Source: CAWHPS01 sp963831235 (GTDB taxonomy: Bacteria > Fibrobacterota > OXYB2-FULL-49-7 > JAEUSG01). From it: 56,244 nucleotides of DNA. A model generated the notes under the pieces. The model saw only the letters and a list, made by a program, of their open reading frames with translations. It was not told the origin of the DNA and did not search any database. The DNA is taken from NCBI GenBank assembly GCA_963831235.1, contig CAWHPS010000029.1:1-56244 (forward strand). Reading direction: 5' to 3'. Of the stretch, positions 1-7,507 are shown one piece after another. A program made the translations under genes and the position numbers. The stretch's first letter is position 1; each line of letters starts with the position of its first letter.

Positions 1-175
1 AGAATTTCAAATTTAATTTTCAACCCCTTTGATGTTTTACATGTTTTAACAGGCAATAAAATGTATGAATTTACAGCAAGAATACAAAACTAAGTTATAT
101 AATCCGTGCCAGTCAAGAATTGGAGTTGTGTTAAACCCCTTTCCCAAATCATATGGAATTATCTATTTTAATGCC

Positions 176-814
176 ATGAATATAGTTGCATCGTTAATCA
201 TTGTTTCCATCTTATTTATTTGTTCCGGTGTTCAGTCACGAACAATGGATCTTTTCTATACCGAGGATGGGAAAACCGTTAAAAGTATCCGTGGGTTCAA
301 TATAAACGACAACTTCACGCTCTCTCCCAATGACGATGAAAGCTGGCTTCTGGTTGGATAAAAGATCGGCCCAAACGGCTACACGCCTAAGGAAAGCAAA
401 CTGGTACTTGGCACTCTCGCAAAGTCACATTCACTGTTTCAAGTCATGTCAACTGATTTTCTGGGCTTTGGCAGATCAAAACGCTTTGAACGGACAATAA
501 GCTTTACGGACATATCATATATTCTTCCCGATGAAAAAGCCTTCGAACCATTGCATGTTGAGCTGAACGACGGACTCAAAGGGGAATTATTCGTTGCCGG
601 AGATTATACCGAATCAACAGGCTCGCGTGTAGTAAACGGAAGAGTTGTAAATGAAATTTCAATTATCCGTCTAAAATATGAATCTCGGAGTCAACGAGGT
701 GTTGATACCAAACCCCTGCAATATGGAATAAAGGCCAAAGCCGTTGCATTCTCGGAATCAGGGCTGCGCAAGGCTATGCGTATTCTTGAAGATATAAACG
801 ACCAATCAGAGTAA
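176..814 (+). pseudogene. Secreted protein of unknown function, interrupted by an in-frame stop
   Basis: I do not recognise the family. The start at 176 gives a hydrophobic leader (MNIVASLIIVSILFICSG) that looks like a signal peptide, possibly of a lipoprotein. The reading frame runs to 358, meets a TAA at 359-361, and continues open in the same frame (KIGPNGYTPKES...) to the stop at 814. The two halves are therefore one gene of about 212 codons broken by a single nonsense codon. The C-terminal half is polar with beta-strand-like spacing. The 3' end overlaps the end of the convergent ispD remnant by 9 nt. Either a real nonsense mutation or a base-call error would explain the stop. The first 175 nt of the window show nothing else I can call. 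Confidence 0.55.
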
Positions 815-1385
815 TCTTCCGGTCTTCAGTTGCAGAATCCCGCTATCGGCATCAGCAATAACCAGATCCTCCTTTGTGGTAATCTTGATATTAAAATAAT
901 GACCAGTGACAACATGAACGTCCATTCCCATGGTTTCAGCAATAACACATTCATCAGTGCCTGTTATATTATGATTCATGGCATGGTCAAGAAGTGACTT
1001 AAGTTTTTTGTATTTAAAGCCCTGAGGCGTAAGTGTATGCCATAAAGTATTGCGGTTCAAGGTGCCAAGGATTTTTGTTTTATCAACTATCTTTATTGTG
1101 TCTTTTACAGGAACCGCAAGGGTGACGGCATCGTATTTTTTTGCGCCTTGAATGACGTTTTTTATGTCTTCCGGCGCACAAAGGGACGCACAGCATCATG
1201 CACAAGGATGATGTCGTGTTTTTTCTGGAGAGCGCTAAAACCATCTGCAAATCAAATTGTGCGTCCTTTCCTCTCCACCAGCTACGACAGAAGATATTTT
1301 ATTAAATGATTTTTTTAGTCCAAAGCCCGTGGGCCCGACGTCTTCTTCCGGTAAAACAACGACTATTTCAGAAATCCCTGCATGG
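806..1385 (-). pseudogene. ispD: IspD-like 2-C-methyl-D-erythritol 4-phosphate cytidylyltransferase remnant
   Basis: IspD couples CTP to methylerythritol phosphate in the MEP isoprenoid pathway (cytosolic). Family signatures are spread over different frames: AGISEIVVVLPEEDVGPTG and VVAGGEERTH near 1250-1380, KKHDIILVHDAVRPFV around 1185-1230 (the conserved HDAxRPFV segment), AVTLAVPVKDTIKIVDK near 1070-1130, and the intact last 84 codons at 806-1060 with LTPQGF, TDEC and NIKITTKEDL. At least two frame changes separate these pieces, and the N-terminal nucleotide-binding stretch (usually ~50 residues with a GxGxR loop) is absent because a hairpin terminator lies just upstream. The gene is a broken, 5'-truncated copy, or a badly sequenced one. 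Downstream order on the minus strand is argG then ispD. Confidence 0.7.
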
Positions 1386-1396
1386 TTATTAAAACA

Positions 1397-1433
1397 GAAA
1401 GGGTCCGGTTTAAAATCCGGACCCCTTTTATTT
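1397..1433 (-). terminator. Rho-independent terminator after argG
   Basis: The arms GGGTCCGG (1401-1408) and CCGGACCC (1417-1424) form a perfect 8-bp GC-rich stem with an AT loop. On the minus strand it is followed by TTTCTGTTTT. The plus-strand side also ends in CCCCTTTTATTTT, so it could work in both directions. Confidence 0.7.
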
Positions 1434-1507
1434 TAAGATATTGCTTGGCTGTTTTAAGGCCCATTGGGCGGCTGAGCCCCCTGCTGGTATGATAAGACCA
1501 ACGGACA

Positions 1508-2720
1508 TCAGCGCTTGTTCCTCAAGCGTGCCTTTGTTGCAATGGGTAGACCAAAAAGTTTTATGAATCCTATTGCGTCTTCGATTGTAAAAAAGCCTTG
1601 TTATCCGTAAACGACGCGATTTTGGACATGTAAAGCGAATATGGAGATGTTGTGCCTGCAAGTTAGCTTCCTGATATTGCCTTTGTAAAGTTTAAGCGAA
1701 ACCCTGCCTGTTACTGTTTTCTGCGTCTCGGTTATAAAAGCGTCAAGCGCTTCCCTTAGGGGCGAATACCATTGCCCGTAGTAAACAAGTTCCGCGTAGC
1801 GTTTGCCAATTAGTTCCTTGTAATGGTATGTGTCGCGGTCAAGAACAAGGTGTTCCAGTTCGTCATGTGCATAATAAAGTATTGCTCCACCAGGGGTTTC
1901 ATAAACGCCTCTGGATTTCATTCCAACCAGCCTGTTTTCAACAAGGTCAACCTGACCCACTCCGTGTCTGGCACCTATTGTATTAAGAGACCTCATGAGT
2001 TTGACAGGATCCATTCGTTTACCGTTTATGGCAACCGGGTTTCCATTCACAAAATCTACTGTAATGTGCTCGGGTTTATTGGGAGCTTTCTCAATGGGGT
2101 TGCTTATTGTAAAGACCCTGTCAAGAGGTTCCTGTGGCAGGATTCCTTAATTTGTCGCCTTCATGGGACAGGTGCCAGAGGTTGCCGTCTTCGGAATAGA
2201 TTTTCTTTTTTGTGGCTGTTATGGGAATGCCTCTTTCATTCGCAAGTCTATAGCATCTTCCCTTGATTTTATTGTCCATTTGTCGTCTTTCCAGGGGGCT
2301 ATGATCTTAATCCCCGGGATTGAAATGAAAATATGTCAGCTCAAACCTTACCTGATCGTTTCCCTTGCCAGTTGCCCCATGAGATACTGCTGTCGCCTTT
2401 TCCTTTTCAGCTATCTGCATCTGATATTTGGCAATCATGGCCTTGCAAAAGAGGTGCCGAGAAGATACCGGTTTTCGTAAACCGCGCCGGCCCGAACAGT
2501 TGGCCAAACAAAATCAGTCAGAAATTCCCTGGAAATATTAATCCCATAAAACTTGGATGCTCCTGTATCAAGGGCCTTTTTCCTGAGCTTTTTATGTCAT
2601 CGCCCTGTCCAGATTAGTGGGTAAAGCGATTACATCATAGCCATAAGTTTCCTTGAGCCAAGGGATAATAACAGAGGTGTCAAGACCTCCACTGTATGCA
2701 AGAACGACCTTTTCAGCCAT
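1508..2720 (-). pseudogene. argG: Argininosuccinate synthase, multiple frameshifts
   Basis: ArgG joins citrulline and aspartate with ATP in arginine synthesis. The start at 2720 (RBS AAAGGA) gives MAEKVVLAYSGGLDTSVII, the PP-loop ATP-binding motif SGGLDTS. Frame changes follow near 2615, 2445, 2200-2160 and 1640. The long intact piece (1601-2050) contains NTIGARHGVGQVDLVENR, GMKSRGVYETPGG and YGQWYSPLREALDAF, all hallmark ArgG segments. The C-terminus resumes in another frame as DAIGFIKLFGLPIATKARL and stops at 1508. The total span (~404 codons) equals a normal ArgG, so nothing large is missing. Only small indels break it. Either a decayed gene or indel errors; the family call is secure. Confidence 0.85.
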
Positions 2721-2764
2721 ATTATATCCTTTCTCAGATTGTAGTGTTGCAAAATTGAGACGAG

Positions 2765-2784
2765 AAAATATTTTAAATTCAACA
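2765..2784 (-). promoter_or_regulatory. 20-bp AT-rich motif shared with the ferritin upstream region
   Basis: The 20 bases at 2765-2784 recur exactly at 5417-5436, and AAATCAA follows at nearly the same distance in both (2791-2797 and 5442-5448). Both copies lie upstream of a minus-strand gene: 45-64 nt before argG and 77-96 nt before the ferritin start. On the minus strand each begins TGTTGAAT, which could act as a -35-like element. Function is inferred only from position. The rest of the 2721-2867 gap shows nothing else. Confidence 0.35.
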
Positions 2785-2867
2785 GGGTTAAATCAATGAA
2801 ATATAAACTTGATATTTATGCAATTGATTTGGTATGATTTGATAAATTCATTTATTTTAGAAGCAAC

Positions 2868-3894
2868 ATGAATTTACGAGAACGTATTGAAAGGCTGTTG
2901 TCAGGTAAATCAGTTGATAGACCGCCATTTTATCCGGAGATACGATTATAAATCTTCCTTGGTAAATGTGCCTTCACATTTGTTTGCACAGACAGTGGGG
3001 GAAATTTATGGGGCTTTATCTCAAGAGGTAGCTTCTCTTGATGCTGAAGCGCTCACAGCTGCATACGATATTTACAATATTGAAGCAGAGGCACTTGGCG
3101 GGATTGTTGCAAGAAATTCAGCAGAATAATGCCTGAAATACATCAACCCCTTATTGGATCACTCGAAGAGATTGCTTCTCTTATTCAGATTAAGCAGCCA
3201 TCCGGCCGTATGCCTTTGTTTATTGAAGCTGCAAAACAGGCTGTGCATGATTTTGGCAATAAGGTGTTGGTCAGGGGCGGACTCTCAGGCCCTTTTTCAA
3301 TGGCAGCAAAGATTTTTCCACGTGAAAGATCTTCTGTGGGAGTTTTCATGAACCCGAAGGGGTACAAAATCTTCTTCGTTTCTGTACTTACACCATAAAG
3401 ATTTACATGAATGGGTTCCTCGGCGCAGGTGCGGGAATTGCTATCTTTGATTCTTTCATCGCTCCTCCAATGCTTTCTCCGCAAAATTATGAAGAAATTG
3501 TTTTGCCGTTTCATCAGGAGCTGTTTGCTATGTTGCGTGAAAAAGGAATTTCATTACGAGCCCTGATTGTTGGTGGAAATACCCTTCCTATATTGCCGAA
3601 CCTTGTTAAGAGCGGTGCAAATCAGTTTATTCTTGATTATAATATCCCTATTGAAAATGTCCGCGAGGTCATGACGCAATACCCTGAAATGCTGTTTAGG
3701 ATTAATCTTCCGCCATCACTTATCATGGCTGAAGACATGATTGCAATAGCAAACTTCGTTCATAAAACACTTGAAATTATCGGGGACAAACGTAATTTGA
3801 TTCTGGGAACCGGAGATTACCGCCACGGACACCCCAAAAACATATCCTTCAGGTCAAGTCAGCAATGTGTGATTTTTATGGACAGAAGGATTGA
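2868..3894 (+). pseudogene. Uroporphyrinogen decarboxylase-like (URO-D superfamily) protein, frameshifted
   Basis: The start at 2868 gives MNLRERIERLLSGKSVDRPP, the usual opening of URO-D superfamily proteins (HemE relatives and corrinoid or coenzyme M methyltransferases). It then switches frame near 2950. Later pieces include GALSQEVASLDAEALTAAYD, VLVRGGLSGPFSMAA, and the intact block from 3407 with GAGAGIAIFDSFIAPPMLSP, YEEIVLPFHQELFAMLREKG and LIVGGNTLPILPNLVKSGAN. The last helix reads AMCDFYGQKD in a different frame before a stop at 3894. I count at least three frame changes. The length of ~340 codons fits the family. The exact substrate cannot be told. Divergent from argG. Confidence 0.7.
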
Positions 3895-3990
3895 GCTTAA
3901 ACTGATGTTTTGCAGGATAAAAGCCTTTATGATAAATAAGATTGGTCAAATTAATTATATTATCCGTACTTTACGTAAGGAGGATACACT

Positions 3991-4353
3991 ATGAAATCAA
4001 TCGTTTCCAGTGAAGATCTGGTTGCATATTGCGGTCTATACTGTGGTGCTTGTCCGTCATATTTAAAGGAGCGCTGTCCCGGATGTCATGGTAATGAAAA
4101 GGCCTCGTGGTGCACGGTCAGGTCTTGCTGCAAGGAACATAATTACGCAACATGCGCACAATGTATGGAATTCTCCGACCCAATGGAATGCGGTAAATAC
4201 AACAATTTCTTTTCTAAAATAATCGGTTTTCTGTTCCGTTCTGATCGTGCGGCATGCATAAGGCAAATCAAGGAATTGGGTGCTAAGGGACATGCTGATT
4301 CAATGGCAGCACAGAAAAGACAAACAATTAAAAGGGGTGCGGGTAAAAAATAA
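3991..4353 (+). CDS. DUF3795 cysteine-rich protein
   Basis: A 120-residue cytoplasmic protein preceded by a strong RBS (AAGGAGG, 8 nt before ATG). The N-terminal 60 residues carry paired cysteines: YCGLYCGACPSYL, CPGCHG, CTVRSCCKEH and CAQCMEF, ending with MECGKYNN. This is the pattern of DUF3795, small proteins of unknown role common in anaerobes and thought to bind metal through these cysteines. The C-terminus is basic (QKRQTIKRGAGKK). It is convergent with the desulfoferrodoxin gene, with only 37 nt between the stops. Family assignment is fairly firm. Function unknown. Confidence 0.75.
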   Translation: MKSIVSSEDLVAYCGLYCGACPSYLKERCPGCHGNEKASWCTVRSCCKEHNYATCAQCMEFSDPMECGKYNNFFSKIIGFLFRSDRAACIRQIKELGAKGHADSMAAQKRQTIKRGAGKK

Positions 4354-4390
4354 GAAACACCATTTGGAGCTAATTCTGCTTGAATCTGTA

Positions 4391-4769
4391 TCAGCTCTTC
4401 CAAAGGCCATGCTTATTGCAGTAAGCGCGCGCGGAAATGTTTCCAAAACTACCCTCAAATATAGCTTCAGGTATGTCTTCCGGGGCTAAGATAGCGTTTG
4501 TAAACACCGGTATCTGAAACAAGTTCAATGAATTCAATATAATGGTCAGGATCCATTGGGTGTGTTATTGCTCCGACTTTTATAATTACTTTGCCAGGAG
4601 ATTTCTCAATTACCGGTATATGTTTCTCTTTTGACGCATCAACGGTGTTTTCGGTCTGAAGCAGCATTTCCTTACTGCAGCATTCCAATGTGCCGCCACC
4701 TTTATGAACCACTTCAACAATATTACCGCAAATACTGCATTTCCAGATTTCTTTAATTGCTTTTACCAT
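4391..4769 (-). pseudogene. dfx: Desulfoferrodoxin (superoxide reductase) with a frameshift removing the last catalytic ligands
   Basis: Superoxide reductase reduces superoxide to peroxide in the cytoplasm of anaerobes. The N-terminal desulforedoxin domain is intact, with CSICGN and ECCSKEM giving the four Cys ligands of centre I. Then come the centre II histidines in KEKHIPVIE, HPMDPDHYIEFIEL. The frame closes early at 4467 with YLSPGRHT. One frame over, the normal ending follows directly: EDIPEAIFEGSFGNISARAYCNKHGLWKS with stop at 4391, including the Cys and His of centre II (AYCNKHG). Removing one base in the CCCCGG run near 4483-4490 restores a 125-residue protein of family length. As written, the product lacks the catalytic Cys. 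A single-base error or fresh mutation is likely. Confidence 0.85.
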
Positions 4770-4815
4770 TTTATTAATCCTTAATCAGATTGTTATTGTT
4801 TAGGAATTTAAGTAT

Positions 4816-5340
4816 TTATGCGCCGGCTCCAGCAGTTGGCACTGGAGGTACGAATACTCTTTTTGCAAGTTCCTGATCAATCATAAAAAGGCCCGCCCCT
4901 TCGCTACCGGACAGCTTGATTTTATTGAGTACCTTGGTAAAGTTTGCCTCTTCCTCGACTTGTTCGTCAACAAACCATTTAAGAAAGCTCTGAACCGCAT
5001 GATCGCTTTCCTTTATGGCAAGGTCTAAAAGTTCATTTATGCTTTTGGTTACAAATTCTTCATGATTTAGTCCGGTCTCAAGAAGGGCAGCCGGAGATTT
5101 GAATTCAGTCTCGGGTCCGTCTATTGGTTTTAGAAGGATTTGTCCTCCTCGGTCATTAATGAAATTGTAAAACTTCAGCGCATGAACATGTTCCTCTTTT
5201 TGCTGAACATCGAACCAGTTGGCAAAACCCTCAAGGTCGTTATTCAAACACCATGCCTGCATTGAGAGGTAAAGGTATTCCGAATATAGCTCCTTGTTAA
5301 GTTGAAGATTCAAAGCATCCTGGATTTTCTTTGAAAGCAT
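4816..5340 (-). CDS. ftnA: Bacterial non-heme ferritin
   Basis: A 174-residue iron-storage protein of the FtnA family. It oxidises Fe(II) and stores ferric mineral in a 24-mer in the cytoplasm. I chose MLSKKIQDALNLQLNKELYS at 5340 because AGGAGG lies 5 nt upstream; the longer reading from 5373 places that RBS inside the gene. Ferroxidase ligands are visible: Glu in LYSEYLYLSM, Glu and His in QQKEEHVHAL, and the acidic pair in VDEQVEEEANF. The C-terminus ends in an Ala/Pro/Gly-rich tail. It sits 46 nt upstream of desulfoferrodoxin on the same strand, a natural pairing for handling iron and superoxide. Confidence 0.92.
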   Translation of the reverse strand: MLSKKIQDALNLQLNKELYSEYLYLSMQAWCLNNDLEGFANWFDVQQKEEHVHALKFYNFINDRGGQILLKPIDGPETEFKSPAALLETGLNHEEFVTKSINELLDLAIKESDHAVQSFLKWFVDEQVEEEANFTKVLNKIKLSGSEGAGLFMIDQELAKRVFVPPVPTAGAGA

Positions 5341-5416
5341 TTTTCCTCCTGTTGGTAATTTATTTAAGTTCAATAGTCGAACACAAACAACATTGATTTA
5401 CAAAATCAAAGACTTT

Positions 5417-5436
5417 AAAATATTTTAAATTCAACA
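5417..5436 (-). promoter_or_regulatory. Second copy of the 20-bp AT-rich upstream motif
   Basis: Identical to 2765-2784 and placed 77-96 nt upstream of the ferritin start on the minus strand. It is a candidate promoter or regulator site shared with argG. No -10 box stands out at canonical spacing in both copies. Confidence 0.35.
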
Positions 5437-5455
5437 AGGACAAATCAAACAAAAT

Positions 5456-5464
5456 ACCGGGTGT
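5456..5464. repeat. 9-bp target duplication, left copy (partner at 10754-10762)
   Basis: ACCGGGTGT occurs directly outside the left end of the 5.3-kb nested transposon and again, in the same orientation, directly outside its right end at 10754-10762. The outermost element bases are GGGTGATA at the left and the mirror TATCACCC at the right. A 9-bp duplication and GGG tips agree with what I recall for the ISKra4 group. Confidence 0.85.
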
Positions 5465-5478
5465 GGGTGATATTATAA

Positions 5479-5555
5479 GAGACTCCTAAGTTAAGTGAGA
5501 ATTTATTTTTAAGCATCGCTAAAGGCTTAAAAATCACTTTAACCGAAGGAGTCTC
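5479..5555 (+). promoter_or_regulatory. Leader hairpin of the IS1111-type element that hides the RBS
   Basis: The whole leader folds back on itself. GAGACTCCT (5479-5487) pairs with AGGAGTCTC (5547-5555), TTAAGTGA pairs with TCACTTTAA, and TTTTTAAGC pairs with GCTTAAAAA near the apex. The ribosome-binding site AAGGAG (5546-5551, 6 nt before ATG 5558) is inside the basal stem. Transcripts entering from flanking DNA would include the full stem and be translated poorly. Confidence 0.6.
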
Positions 5556-5557
5556 AG

Positions 5558-6734
5558 ATGAGAAATTACAAAATTGCAGCAGTCTGTCGAAACAGGAAAG
5601 CAGTGGAGGAGTATCCCATGGTTGTTTCATTAGATGACCATACATCAAACATATATATGTATGGTGTCAACATTCTATCCGGTGAATTGATGGTGGACAA
5701 GAATATTATGGGAGACTACCATGCCGTGCGAAATCAGCTTGAGAAGATGGGGAGCAAAGAACAGGTAATGGTATTGGTGGAATGCGGCAATAAAGGTTTT
5801 TCGCCATACCGCTATTTTGTCAAGCATGGCTATCATTGCAAGCTTATTGCGACAAGTTCGATTCCGAAACCGCGGCAAGGAGCAGAAGACGGATCGGGAT
5901 GACGCGATTGCAAATTTGGATTATTATATGGCGGGGTTACTTCGATTTGTTCATATTCCCGACGCGGCGGACGAAGATGCCCGCGAGTGTCTTCGTTATC
6001 GCTATGATCTGGCATGGTCAATAGGCAAGCAGAAACAGCGTATTCTTTCATTAGTGAAGCGTCAAGGGCAACAGTTTAGCGGTACGAAAACCAACTGGAC
6101 GGTTCAACATCATCGGTGGCTCAAAGCGGTTGAACTTCCGATTTGTACGCGTATACGGTTGGACATGATGCTCACGGAATTGGAAACATTGAAGACCAAG
6201 ACATCGGATTTGGATTTAAAGCTGACCGAACTCTTTTTAAAAAATGATCCTTATGGAAAACTTATGGCATTATATCAAACTCTACCGGGATTTGGGTTCG
6301 TAGGATCAATGACGCTGATAGTCGAGGGACATGATCTTCATCGTTTTTCTACAGCGGATCGTTTGATGAACTATGTTGGTTTGATTCCCAGGAAATATTC
6401 CTCCGGAACACACGATCCGGCCCGGGGGATTACAAAAGCAGGTAATTCCTATCTGCGACTTGCGTTTGTAGGAGCCGCTAAGTTTTATACGGATCGGCGG
6501 TTGATGCGTTCAGAGGCATCGCTTACGGATAGCCCTGTGCTATTACGCGAATTTATAATGCGTTGTCAAGACAGGCTATATAGCAGATATAAATACTTGC
6601 GAAATCAAGGCAAATGCAGCAACAAGGCAAAATGCGCCATTGCCCGTGAATTATGCGGATTCATTTGGGAGCTAATCGTCAAGGTTCAGCCACAGATAGA
6701 AAAATTAAATACGACCGTTAAGGCTGCTGCGTGA
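5558..6734 (+). pseudogene. IS110/IS1111-type transposase, left copy, broken by a 1-nt insertion
   Basis: Same product as the right copy (391 residues) but with AAA at 5867-5869 where the right copy has AA, so the frame is lost after about codon 103 (...SSIPKPRQGAEDGSG, stop at 5902). The rest is open in another frame from 5817 to 6734 with KTDRDDAIANLDYY, LPGFGFVGSMTLIVEG and YSSGTHDPARGITKAGNSYL. The N-terminal RuvC-like part (VVSLDDHTSN, LVECGNKGF) and the C-terminal Transposase_20 part with its serine region are both present, in two pieces. This copy is probably inactive unless the extra base is an error. The intact right copy could act on it in trans. Confidence 0.85.
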
Positions 6735-6740
6735 AAGCCA

Positions 6741-6794
6741 AAAACCGTGCCAACCTCCGCATCCGCGAGGGGTGCTCTGGTTGTCACGGTTTTT
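6741..6794 (+). terminator. Hairpin just after the IS1111-type transposase
   Basis: AAAACCGTGCCAACC (6741-6755) pairs with GGTTGTCACGGTTTT (6779-6794) around a smaller CCTC/GAGG stem. It starts a few bases after the stop codon and ends in a T run, so it may terminate the transposase transcript and separate it from the structured RNA region that follows. The mirror copy is at 9425-9478. Confidence 0.55.
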
Positions 6795-6812
6795 GCAGAA
6801 TTCAAAAAGGAG

Positions 6813-7027
6813 CGTCACGTTTGCCATAAAGAAGAGAACAAGGAAAGCGCTGTGAAGCCCGCGTTGTCATGCATTGCAGAGTGTATTTATACATGGTCTG
6901 CGTTTGGGTGAAATAATATAGCGGATAACACAGAGTGAATTATATATCGTAGGGTAACCAGTCCCAGGATAACTGCTTTGACTCTGTCAGTCAAATTTCT
7001 GTTCTCTTCTTTTTGGTGCATGTGACG
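6813..7027 (+). ncRNA. Candidate bridge RNA of the IS1111-type element, left copy
   Basis: Two 28-nt arms (6813-6840 and 7000-7027) are complementary at 23 of 28 positions, including a perfect 13-bp block (6828-6840 with 7000-7012), closing a 185-nt core. Inside, CTGTG/CACAG (6850-6854, 6929-6933) and CCGC/GCGG (6859-6862, 6921-6924) close an internal loop. Its two strands are 6863-6875 and 6902-6920, and an inner stem GCAGA/TCTGC (6876-6880, 6897-6901) closes the other side. The 5' strand contains TGTCATGCA, the reverse complement of the right half of the target (TGCATGACA). The 3' strand contains GGGTGAAATAATAT, matching the left half (GGGTGATATTATAA) at 11 of 14 positions. This is the bridge-RNA layout known for IS110 elements. 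I could not find convincing donor guides, and no clear promoter stands out. Confidence 0.6.
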
Positions 7028-7172
7028 AAACAAGAAAATGAAGTAAAGCCATATTTTCTTATTGACTGGGGAGTCTCTTATAACTGCATGACAGCTAATG
7101 TAGTCAAAAATGTAGGTACCCTGTAAAATCCGATCGCCTTTCCGATTTTAATGAATTTAACAAAAATATTTC

Positions 7173-7201
7173 TTGACATTATCTTGTTATAATATTATAA
7201 T
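7173..7201 (+). promoter_or_regulatory. Consensus sigma-70-type promoter of the ISKra4-type element
   Basis: TTGACA (7173-7178), a 17-nt spacer, then TATAAT (7196-7201): both boxes are perfect. The expected transcription start (~7208) coincides with the ATG of the first gene, which suggests a leaderless message or a start point used only for the second gene. Confidence 0.7.
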
Positions 7202-7207
7202 AAGGCT

Positions 7208-7501
7208 ATGCAAAAGGATACAACCCCCTACCTCAAAGCATCCTTAGGGCAAACCCACTTCAAGTGCGGTAAAAAGAACTGCCACTGCACGGATAACGAG
7301 CTTCATTCCGCTTATTATTTATCCTACCGGAAATCAGGAAAGACCTACACCGTCCATATTCCGCAAGAACTGGTCAAAAGCATCCAATCATTCTGCAAAC
7401 AATGGAAAGTAATGAACAGGGAAATTGAATCTAACACACATAAAACGATACAGGGGCTATTGAAGTCCTATCGTGCAAAAAGGAGAACAAGAAAGGAGTG
7501 A
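7208..7501 (+). CDS. DUF6788-like accessory protein of the ISKra4-type element
   Basis: A 97-residue basic protein with a compact cysteine cluster (KCGKKNCHC, residues 19-27) followed by HSAYYLSYRKSGKTYTVHIP, a pattern I associate with DUF6788 proteins. The rest is helical and rich in Lys/Arg (KSYRAKRRTRKE at the end). It could be a small zinc-binding DNA-binding helper for the transposase, but that is inference. The stop is 6 nt before the transposase start, so the two are probably cotranscribed from the promoter just upstream. No RBS is visible. Confidence 0.55.
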   Translation: MQKDTTPYLKASLGQTHFKCGKKNCHCTDNELHSAYYLSYRKSGKTYTVHIPQELVKSIQSFCKQWKVMNREIESNTHKTIQGLLKSYRAKRRTRKE

Positions 7502-7507
7502 AAGAAA

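Larger units (their letters stand above)
5479..7077 (+). mobile_element. IS1111/IS110-type insertion sequence, left copy
   Basis: 1599 bp with short inverted repeats at the tips, GAGACTCC (5479-5486) and GGAGTCTC (7070-7077), and TTATAA on both outer sides (5473-5478 and 7078-7083). It carries a short 5' leader (79 nt), the transposase (frameshifted in this copy) and a long 3' non-coding part (about 340 nt). Tip repeats plus a long 3' non-coding end are the pattern of the IS1111 subgroup of IS110. It is identical to the right copy over every stretch I compared, except for one extra A at 5867-5869. Confidence 0.85.

Noticed and set aside
1823..2617. Several plus-strand open frames across argG
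   Set aside because: They are shadows of the frameshifted argG; the minus strand carries the conserved family segments.
6934..6999. Donor-guide loop of the candidate bridge RNA (for example CAGTCAA against TTGACTG near the right tip, and ATAACTGC at 6969-6976)
   Set aside because: Matches of 6-8 bases in this AT-rich stretch are expected by chance, and no loop frames them as clearly as the target loop.
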